Positions 1 through 7,679 of a stretch of 64,000 nucleotides of DNA are shown in pieces. Source of the stretch: Ancistrus triradiatus (Eukaryota > Chordata > Actinopteri > Siluriformes > Loricariidae); NCBI GenBank assembly GCA_025084515.1, contig JAJAGP010001525.1, forward strand, positions 1 through 64,000, written 5' to 3'. The notes below the pieces were generated by a model. That model was not told the DNA's origin and did not search any database. It saw only the letters and a program-made list of their open reading frames with translations. Both the position numbers and the translations under genes were made by a program. The first letter of the stretch is position 1, and every line of letters begins with the position of its first letter.

Positions 1-862
1 ATCAAGTCTGCTCTTCACAACACACGTTTGTGTAAGTGTATCATGTCACGAACATAGGAAATTTCTGAGGACCTCAGAAAAAGAGTTGTTGATGCTCATC
101 AGGCTGGAAAAGGTTACTTAACTATCTCTAAAGAGTTTGGACTCCACCAATCCACAAATGGAGGAAATTCAAGACCATTGTTACCCTCCCCAGGAGTGGT
201 CGACCAACAAAGATCACTCCAAGAGCAAGATGTGTAATAGTTGGCAAGGTCACAAAGGACCCCAGGGTAACTTCTAAGCAACTGAAGGTCTCTCTCACAT
301 TGGCTAATGCTTATGTTCATGAGTCCACCATCAGAAGAACACTGAACAACAATGGTGTGCATGGCAGGGTTGCAAGGAGAAAGCTGCTGCTTTCCAAAAA
401 GAACATCTGCTCGTCTGCAGTTTGCTAAAGATCACGTGGACAAGCCAGAAGGCTATTGGAAGAAGGGGTTTTGGACAAATGAGACCAAAAAATAACTTTT
501 TGGTGAGTTGAAGCTGTTCTGTACGGAGGAATGGGCTAGAATTCCTCCAAGCCGGTGTGCAGGATTGATCAACAGCTACAGGAAATGTTTAGCTGCAGTT
601 ATTGCTGCACAGGGGGGGTCACACCAGATACTGATAGCAAAGGTTCACATACTTTTGCCACTCACTAATATGTAATAATGCATCATTTTCCTCAATAAAT
701 AAATGACCAAGTATAATATTTTTGTCTCATTTGTTTAACTGGGTTTTCTTTATCTAATTTTATGACTTGTGTGAAAATCTGATTATATTTTAGCAGAGGT
801 AGGTCATATTTATGCAGAAATATTGAAAATTCTAAAGGACCACAAATTTTCAAGGACCACTG
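1..862 (+). mobile_element. Tc1-like DNA transposon, internally deleted, left end outside window
   Basis: The + strand reads as a decayed Tc1-family transposase: around 58-120 it gives a helix-turn-helix-like start (EISEDLRKRVVDAHQAGKG), followed by family-typical DNA encoding LLSKKNI and FWTNET-like segments near 390-490. The catalytic core is missing: after about 500 the sequence jumps to the C-terminal end (near 560-640) and then an AT-rich 3' flank. The right end reads CAAGGACCACTG followed by a TA at 863-864, the expected TA target duplication; the left inverted repeat is off-window. Several stops and frameshifts make it inactive. It sits in what would be intron 1 of the following Ig gene, because sequence right after it (865-960) matches intron 1 of the second Ig copy (about 5,240-5,330). 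Confidence 0.82.
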
Positions 863-1020
863 TAGTTGGTGAGGAGTTTTAATGAACTCTCATGATAAAG
901 TCTGCTGTAATATAATAATTCTTAATTTACCCGTAGTCTTGATTGAATTGTGCTTTTCTAAATAAAGCTTTTATTCATATGTGACTTGTCCACTGATTGT
1001 TTTCTACATGTATTTTGCAG

Positions 1021-1371
1021 GTGTTTTTACACAGAACTGGGCCGTATTTTATCCCCCATCAAAGGTCTGTGCTGTGAGAGGGTTCAATGCCACCATTCCC
1101 TGTAACTATTCATATCCACCGGGTAATAATGTGGCGCAAATGCTCTGGTGCTCAATGAAGAACAACCATGATACGAATCCACCTTATGTTTATGATAGTA
1201 ATTCTCCCACCCCTTCAGACTTTGTGTACACTGGAGACAACCAATCAAACTGCACTTTGTTAATCCGTAATGTACAGTCCAGTTATTCTGCAGAGTACAA
1301 ATTCAGATTTATAACTGATCAGCCAGGTGGTGTATGGACAGGTTTTCCTGGAGTGACTCTTGAAGTTGCAG
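1021..1371 (+). CDS. Ig copy 1, exon 2: V-set domain
   Basis: Acceptor TTTTGCAG ends at 1020; donor GTAAAT begins at 1372. It enters and leaves in phase 1 (351 bp), the usual symmetrical Ig exon. N-glycosylation sequons NAT, NYS, NQS and NCT are visible. It keeps Trp in the VWTGFPG strand-G segment, where copy 2 has Tyr. It has one Cys in LWCSM and lacks the second nearby Cys found in copy 2. Confidence 0.85.
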
Positions 1372-3321
1372 GTAAATTTGAATAATCAATTTCACTGCTT
1401 GTGTATAATCTATTTTCCTCCTCTATATCCATCCTTATTTTAATGTTTGTAGCTTGGTAGTTTAGAGTAGACTGTATAATAATTCTTCATTCACTCATTT
1501 GGATCTTTGCTGCTCTCTGAAAGATCTAACGGTGTCACTAATCAGGATCAGTGGAAATGGAACCATTAAACAAGGAGACTCCTTAAATCTGACATGTGAT
1601 GTGAACTGCACTGACAGTTCCTCAGAGTTTGTTTGGTCCAAGAACAACGAGAAGTTAAATCAATCAGAACCCGTTCTTCACTTTCCTGCTGTAACTGTGG
1701 AGGACTGTGGGACTTACACCTGCACTTGGAAGAGCAACCAGAACTCGGGATCTGATTCGATCATCATTAATGTTCAGGGTGAGTCCATCTGCTCAGATCT
1801 ATACTTAAATACAGAATTAACCCTGATCAGGATGTTTAAATCTGTTATTTCACTTCCTAAAACTGTTATGGTTTCATCCAAAATTAAACCTCTGAATATT
1901 ACGAGTCGCGCTGCCCCCCTCTTGTGTACGCTAGAGGGCAGCGTCCTGACGGTCACACGGCACTCTGTGGCACTAATCAAATTCGCAACACCTGCTGGCT
2001 CAGGTATTTAAGAACGTCCCTGAGTCCAGTGAGGTTACCATCACACACCATACCACCGTTTTGAGGCGGCCTCCTCGACAGTCGCATCGCAACAGTGTTT
2101 GCAGTATCTGCTTTACTTACCTCCCGCTCTCGGTGACCGCAGCCATGCAGGAAGAGTGGTTAGGCTTGCCCAATGAAGAGAGTTGGCTATGTAGATTCAC
2201 AAGGCTCGAGGTATGCCAGGACTTAGCTGGTCAGGAAATGGTCAGGCTCACTTGGTCAACGGCTTGGGGACGGCGCTCCCCCGCCTTCCCGGTCCTCATC
2301 CTTAGCAGCTCCACGACTTGTTCTTCTCGCTCTCGCCTTTCTGCCAAGTCTTTCGGGACCTCCGGGTTCCGGCTTGGTGAGTTTAAATCTCATTTTCATT
2401 TTTGCTTTAATGCTCAGCTCTATCAGTGCTCTACTCGAAGCACAGTCGTTTTCAGAGCACTTCCTATTTTGTTTTGAGAACACTGCACAGAGACAGCGCG
2501 TTCCGATACTCCGCTCGGTTTCCGTTGCTCTGCGCATGCATGGACCCGTACGCCTCCTGCGTAGCAGAGCCATGCCGTAAGCGTATATTTGTATAAGGGC
2601 GCTGTACGCTTATGGAGCACATATTTGTTTCGTTTTTTCTGTTCATTTCTTCAGTGACTCAGTGGCTCATTCGGTTTAAACAACATCAACCCACGCGTCT
2701 GCCCCGGGTTCTATCCTCAGCTGCTGAAGCAGTTTTCTTTGTTGCTTTATTTACTTACTTTTTGTGTATTGTGTTTCTTTTATTTATTTATATTTTGGTT
2801 CACAATTTCCATCTGGAGCTAAATGCATTTGGATCCTAAAAAATCCTTTTACTTTTATTTTCACTGTTCGCCAGGTTTTTATTATGGCAAACTGTAACAC
2901 TGAACAGAAGTAAACGGAACTAAATCGTGATGTTTATATCTGTCTGTTGTTTTCAGCTATTCCAGATTCTCCAGTCTGGATCATTGTTGTTGTTGTTGTT
3001 GTTGTGCTGGTAGTTGGACTGATCTTGATTGGAACAGTCGTGACAGCTGTGATACACAGAAAGAAGTAAGATTCAGATTTCCTACACTAGCCTATAATCT
3101 GTCCAGACTGCCCTCCCCACATAATATGTAGCTGAAACAAAATCCTCAGACTGATATAATAGCGCTAAGATCTGTTAATCGGTAGTTAAATGTTGTACTG
3201 GATAAGAAAAGTCATGACCATGTGCATGTTGTGGAGCATAAATTGGTTTATGTCTGATTGCAGGCATGTCCAAACTGAGCAACAGAAGAATGAGTCTCCT
3301 GTCTATGTTAATTTTCGGTGA
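1021..3321 (+). CDS. Siglec/CD22-like two-Ig-domain membrane receptor, copy 1 (5' partial)
   Basis: Joined exons 1021-1371, 1524-1778, 2966-3065 and 3264-3321 keep one frame. With a 43-bp signal exon like that of copy 2 the protein would be 268 residues; that exon is not in the window. Order: V-set domain, C2-like domain, transmembrane helix, 19-residue tail. The V-set shows a Siglec-type plan: A-strand Trp (QNWAV), B-strand Cys (IPCNYSYP) with its partner in strand E (NCTLLI), and an F-strand Arg where most V-sets have YxC (EYKFRF). From the family, expect a type I receptor that may bind sialylated glycans on leukocytes. The tail has YVNF, a Grb2-type pYxN motif, and no classical ITIM. About 85-93% similar to copy 2 per domain by eye. 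Exact orthology is not assignable without phylogeny. Confidence 0.8.
1524..1778 (+). CDS. Ig copy 1, exon 3: C2-like Ig domain
   Basis: Acceptor CTCTGAAAG ends at 1523; donor GTGAGT begins at 1779; 255 bp, phase 1-1. Four cysteines (LTCDVNC and EDCGTYTC) fit one intradomain disulfide plus one extra bond, as in Siglec domain 2, where an extra Cys bonds to the V domain. The C-strand Trp is present (FVWSKN). It differs from the copy 2 exon at only about six residues. Confidence 0.85.
1831..2943. mobile_element. 1.1-kb insertion in intron 3 of Ig copy 1, possibly a solo LTR or other retroelement
   Basis: Copy 2 has only about 90 bp between its second Ig exon and its TM exon; copy 1 has 1,187 bp. 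The extra DNA is bounded by near-identical 15-bp direct repeats, GATGTTTAAATCTGT (1831-1845) and GATGTTTATATCTGT (2929-2943), with one mismatch. The insert has a CpG-rich 5' part, a TATA-like TATTTAAG near 2004, a GC-rich middle and a T-rich 3' part, and no long coding ORF. This resembles LTR plus leader architecture of fish retrotransposons, but I see no convincing TG..CA ends or primer-binding site. The alternative is that copy 2 lost this DNA by recombination between the 15-bp repeats. Confidence 0.4.
2966..3065 (+). CDS. Ig copy 1, exon 4: transmembrane segment with GTT expansion
   Basis: Acceptor TATTCCAG ends at 2965; donor GTAAGA begins at 3066. It encodes SPVWII, a run of seven Val, then LVVGLILIG and HRKK as a stop-transfer. 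It is 100 bp versus 91 bp in copy 2; the extra 9 bp are three GTT codons in a GTT trinucleotide run. The helix has no charged residue inside, so pairing with an adaptor through a membrane Lys/Arg is not indicated. Confidence 0.82.
3264..3321 (+). CDS. Ig copy 1, exon 5: cytoplasmic tail and stop
   Basis: Acceptor GATTGCAG ends at 3263. It encodes KHVQTEQQKNESPVYVNFR then TGA at 3319-3321. The only tyrosine lies in YVNF (pYxN, the Grb2 SH2 consensus). The residue two before the Tyr is Pro, so it does not match the ITIM consensus. Confidence 0.8.
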
Positions 3322-5034
3322 TAACGATCTGATTTTCTTTCAACCTCATTTACATCATTCACAGCACCTAAACCTGCACTGTGAAGAAGAAATTAATTTG
3401 CTTTTGTTTTGTTTTTCATTTGAACTAAATTTCATTCTGTTCTAGAAAACCATGCTGTTTCTTTAAAGCAGCTTAATGAACAGCCCCTTAGTCATGATTA
3501 AGCTGTTTCGGTTCATTTTTGAGCTTCTAATATATAAGCTTTACTATTTTATGATACTTTTACCCTTATGTTAATGTCTCTTTCAGCTTTTGCATTTATA
3601 TTGCTGAGTTTTTGATTGTTGGATTGTGAGATTTGCTTTCATAAAAAATCGTGTAACACGTAGCTTTATCACTAATAACAAGAATACGATGTATTTCTTA
3701 TATGTAAACATGAATCTCATCATCTGATATGGAGCTGAGATAATTCATGTTAATCTATTAAAGCATCAAACTAATAAAGAAAAATCTTCTGTACTCTGAA
3801 TATTCTTCAACTGTGTAACACATGTAATACATTTAGGCTTATAACATTTACAACAAACTGACTTTACTCACATTTACAATATAAAATGCAGCAGGCTTTC
3901 TTACTCCTTGGTTCATTGATCCATACTGTATAAAGTGCTTCAATTTTCTACCACTAGACGGCAGTATTGCTTTTTTGAAGGATTCCCCCGGTTCTTCTCT
4001 TTAAATGAACTGCTAATATACCGTGTTCTGTGTAGTAGTAAGATTTAATGCATTTAAATATAAAATCACGTCAAGCTACTAAACTTAACGTCCATGGGTT
4101 CTGATTTTTATTTCTGATCAGACACGATCACGTTCATCCCGACCTGTTTTTCATAGCACTAATTTTCTCTGTTTTATTTAAATCGTTCCCAGTTTCGCTG
4201 TCAGAACATGAGACTTTCTTCCCTCACAGCTTCTGGTGTTACACTGCGTTTAACTAAATGAGACTTATGATTTCTAAAACACAAAAACACCTTGATTACA
4301 GATCTATAAGTTGCTTTACTGCTGCACATTAGAAATCACGTTTAATCTTGTTTAATAAAACGTACTAAACTGCAGACAAAATTTGCCGCTAAACCAAGTT
4401 CCTCAGCCTGATGTAGAAGTAATTTAGCATGAGGAAGTAAAATCTGTATCTGTGCTCATCAGAACGAACAAACAGCCCAACAGTCTATGGATAGAAGGTT
4501 TCATTGATTCATGGTAAGGAGACAAATAATGGTGAGCTCCTTAAATTTGATATGTCGGTAGCTGCAGATATGCATTATTTTGTTCATCTCTAATAACTTA
4601 TTTTATCTGTGCTCATCAATTTATCGTATCTTGCTCATCTTATTATCAAACCCCACCCATCGATGAAGCTACAGGTCATTATCACAACGGCTTTGTATGT
4701 TTCTCATCCAACATCCACTCATGCACTCCTCATTTATCATACCTCATCCCCAAAAAACTCATATAATCTCAATTCCACCCATTTATACCACTCTATTAAC
4801 CAATAAACTTATCTTTCCACACTGATTCATCACTAATATATCAGCTTATCTCTTATTATTATTATGAGTTATGATCTCAGTGTAGACCTTCTAGTGCCTG
4901 GGGGATAAAGTTGAGTCTGGCATTTGAGTGAATTGAAACCGCATACTTCCCAATTCTGACTTCCATATCCTTAAGCTAAACATATTTACAGAAACACAAA
5001 ACTGACCAAGTCCAGGAGCTGATCAACAGAAGGG
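3322..5034. other. 3' UTR of Ig copy 1 and intergenic spacer
   Basis: Sequence from 3322 to about 3800 aligns with the 3' end of copy 2 (6568-7000), including a shared AAACCATGCTGTTTC block near 3450, and is probably 3' UTR. From 3958 to about 4035 lies one copy of the CCACTAGACGGCAGTATTGC-containing repeat found again near 7588. The rest, about 4040-5030, is AT-rich with no feature I can name. Confidence 0.5.
3773..3778 (+). promoter_or_regulatory. Polyadenylation signal AATAAA for Ig copy 1
   Basis: Canonical AATAAA about 450 bp past the stop codon, within the block still homologous to copy 2's 3' region. Other AATAAA-like words occur nearby, so the assignment rests on position only. Confidence 0.4.
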
Positions 5035-5077
5035 ATGAGAATGTTGCACCTGCTAATGATTCTGTTCACCTTTCCAG
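5035..5077 (+). CDS. Ig copy 2, exon 1: signal peptide
   Basis: ATG at 5035 follows AGAAGGG; a second in-frame ATG lies at 5041. It encodes a short hydrophobic leader (MRMLHLLMILFTFP) and ends in phase 1 at donor GTATGA. It was chosen because it completes the frame of the next exon exactly and lies only 266 bp upstream, as expected for Ig-family leader exons. Confidence 0.78.
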
Positions 5078-6567
5078 GTATGAAAGATTAATTTATGATT
5101 TTATGCGCCTGATTAGTGTTTAGTGTTCAGATCCTATTCCATTTTAAACACAGATCATAAAATTAGATGCTCTTATAACACTGCTGAGTTTTTACTAAAA
5201 TTACTACTAGCTAATGAAACTAAGTGTGAGTTGTGTTTTGGGTTGTTGAGGAGTTTCAGTGAACTGTTATGATAAAGTCTGGTGTAAGTTAATAATACAA
5301 CTTTTTAAATCTCCACTGATTTCTTTCTACATGTCTTTTGCAGGTGTTTTTACACAGAACTGGACCGTATCTTATCCCTCATCAAGGGTCTGTGCTGTGA
5401 GAGGGTTTGATGCCACCTTTCCCTGTAACTATTCATATCCACCGGGTAATAAAGTGGTACAAATGCTCTGGTGCTCAATGATGAACAACCATGATACGTG
5501 TCCGATTCCACCTTATGTTTATGATAGTAACTCTCCCACAACTTCAGACTTTGTGTACGCTGGAGACGACCAATCAGACTGCACTTTATTAATCCGTAAT
5601 GTACAGTTCAGTTATTCTGCAGAGTACAGATTCAGATTTATAACTGATCAGAACAAATATACAGGCCATCCTGGAGTGACTCTTGAAGTTGCAGGTAAAT
5701 TTGAATAATCAATATAAAGTTCCACATTTTTCTCTTCTTGTGTATAATCTCCTTTCCTCCTCTATTTCCGTCCTAATTTTAATGTTTGTGGCTTAGTAGT
5801 TTAGAGCAGACTGTATAATAATTCTTCATTCACTCATGTGGATCTTTGCTGCTCTCTGAAAGATCTAAAGGTGTCACTAATCAGGATCAGTGGAAATGGA
5901 GCCATTAAACAAGGAGACTCCTTAAATCTGACATGTGATATGAACTGCACTGACAGTTCCTCACAGCTTGTTTGGTCCAAGAACAACGAGAAGTTAAATC
6001 AATCAGGACCCGTTCTTCACTTTCCTGCTGTAACTGTGGAGGACTGTGGGACTTACACCTGCACTTGGAAGAGCAACCAGAACTCGGGATCTGATTCGAT
6101 CATCATTAATGTTCAGGGTGAGTCCATCTGCTCAGATCTATACTTAAATACAGAATTAACCCTGATCAGGATGTTTATACCTGTCTGTTGTATTCACCTG
6201 TTCCAGATTCTCCAGTCTGGATCATTGTTGTTGTTCTGCTGGTAGTTGGACTGATCTTGATCGGAATAGTGGTGGCAGCTGTGATGTACAGCAAGAAGTA
6301 AGATTTCCTACACTAGCCTATAATCTATTCAGACTGTCCTCCCTACATAATCTGTAGCTGAAACAAAATCCCCACTTGATATAATCTATGAGGGAAAACG
6401 CAAAGATCATACACTCTATTAATTGGTGGATAAAGTTGTACTGGATAAGAAAAGTGATGACCATGTGCACGTTGTGGAGCATAAATGAGTTTATGTCTGA
6501 TTGCAGGCACGTCCAAATTGAGCAGCAGATGGATGATTCTCCTGTCTACGTTAATTTTCGGCGCTAA
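5035..6567 (+). CDS. Siglec/CD22-like two-Ig-domain membrane receptor, copy 2 (complete)
   Basis: Exons 5035-5077, 5344-5694, 5863-6117, 6207-6297 and 6507-6567 join in one frame to 266 residues plus stop. Order: signal peptide (MRMLHLLMILFTFPG), V-set (about 16-131), C2-like domain (about 133-216), TM (about 220-245), short tail. V-set residues match the Siglec plan: Trp21 in strand A, Cys42 and Cys94 as the intrasheet pair, Cys31 as a possible interdomain Cys, and Arg112 in EYRFRF. The strand-G aromatic is Tyr120 rather than the Trp in copy 1. An extra Cys pair (Cys58 in LWCSM, Cys67 in DTCPIPP) may form a local disulfide absent from copy 1. Expected role: leukocyte surface receptor, possibly sialic-acid binding. 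The tail signals, if at all, through YVNF. Domain architecture is certain; the ligand is inferred. Confidence 0.85.
5344..5694 (+). CDS. Ig copy 2, exon 2: V-set domain
   Basis: Acceptor CTTTTGCAG ends at 5343; donor GTAAAT begins at 5695; 351 bp, phase 1-1. It contains FPCNYSYP, LWCSMMNN, the strand-E Cys in SDCTLLI, and EYRFRF. Relative to copy 1 it gains two residues with a Cys (DTCPIPP) and loses two near the strand-G aromatic. Confidence 0.87.
5863..6117 (+). CDS. Ig copy 2, exon 3: C2-like Ig domain
   Basis: Acceptor CTCTGAAAG ends at 5862; donor GTGAGT begins at 6118; 255 bp, phase 1-1. Four Cys as in copy 1 (LTCDMNC, EDCGTYTC). Sequons include NLT, NCT and NQS. Confidence 0.87.
6207..6297 (+). 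CDS. Ig copy 2, exon 4: transmembrane segment
   Basis: Acceptor TGTTCCAG ends at 6206; donor GTAAGA begins at 6298. It encodes SPVWIIVVVLLVVGLILIG then YSKK. No charged residue lies in the helix. Phase 1 in, phase 2 out, matching copy 1. Confidence 0.84.
6507..6567 (+). CDS. Ig copy 2, exon 5: cytoplasmic tail and stop
   Basis: Acceptor GATTGCAG ends at 6506. Tail KHVQIEQQMDDSPVYVNFRR then TAA at 6565-6567. SPVYVNFR is identical to copy 1, while the residues just before it differ (MDD versus KNE), so the Tyr motif looks more constrained than its flank. Confidence 0.82.
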
Positions 6568-6970
6568 CGATCTGATCCTCTTTCATCCTCATTTACATCA
6601 TCCACAGCTCCTGAACCTACACTGTGAAGAAGAAAGTAATCTGCTTTTGCTTTGCTTTACAATTGAACTAAATTTCAATCTGTCCAAGAAAACCATGCTG
6701 TTTCTTTAAAGCAATTTAATGAATGAACAGCCACAGATGATAAAGCTGCTTCGATTAATTTTCAGATCTTCTGATTTATATCCTTTACTGTTTTACGACA
6801 CATTTACCCCTATGTTAATGTCGCTTACAGCTTGTGCATTTATTGTTTGTTTTTGATTATTAGTTGTGGGATTTTGATTTTAAATAGAATCATGTAGCAT
6901 GTAGCTTGTGAATACTTGATATGGTGAGTCTTGATATCTGATATGGTGCTGAAATTAATCATGATAATCT

Positions 6971-6976
6971 ATTAAA
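6971..6976 (+). promoter_or_regulatory. Candidate polyadenylation signal ATTAAA for Ig copy 2
   Basis: ATTAAA about 400 bp past the stop, in sequence matching the region of copy 1 that precedes its AATAAA. Assigned by position and homology only. Confidence 0.35.
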
Positions 6977-7190
6977 GCATGTAAATAATATTTTGATTCA
7001 TCTGTACTCTGAATATTCACCTTCTTCACCTGTGTAAAACATGTTTTAAGCTGATTATGCATATTTTGTATACATATTTACAATGTAAAGAGTATAGCAG
7101 TGTTTCTTATCTCGTGGTTCATTGATCCCAAAGGAAAGACAGAGTGCTTCAGTTTTCTTCCACCAGGTGGCAGTGCTGCTCTTTGGAGCG

Positions 7191-7675
7191 CAGAGTATAG
7201 TATATTAACAGTTCGTCTACAGAGAAGAACCGCAGGAACAGGAGGAATCCTTCAAATACTACTTAAATTTTCAGTGTCCAAAGTCTCACAAGGTAAAGGT
7301 TTATGTCCAGCTTAATCTCAGATCTGATGTAATTTAAATATTAAGGTAATATTCCTTCACAAACATACTAAGCGTTTTTTAAATATCCGAACAAGTCAGG
7401 GAATAACTAACTTTCGAACGCCCACAGAATGAGGTCTTACGCTATTACAGACGTCTAGATTTTGACATAAATATCGTTATGTCTCTGTAAAAGCGAGTTT
7501 AAATGGAGACCGCTTTTATTGACTCGTCTGAAGTTTGTTTACCGCTGAAGTTATATTGTAGTATTATAGAGTGATTCATGTTTATGCCACTAGACGGCAG
7601 TATTGCTGTTTGAAGGATTCTTCCTTGTTCCCGCGGTTCTTCTCTGTAGACGAACTGTTAATATACTATACTCTG
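7191..7675. repeat. Inverted repeat (fold-back) with ~66-bp arms
   Basis: The left arm 7191-7256 (starting CAGAGTATAGTATATTAACA) matches the reverse complement of 7609-7675 with a 43-base perfect core and few mismatches outside. The loop is about 350 bp. A third copy of the right arm lies at about 3958-4035 downstream of Ig copy 1. It could be a MITE-like fold-back or an inverted duplication made during tandem expansion of the Ig genes. Confidence 0.8.
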
Positions 7676-7679
7676 TGTA

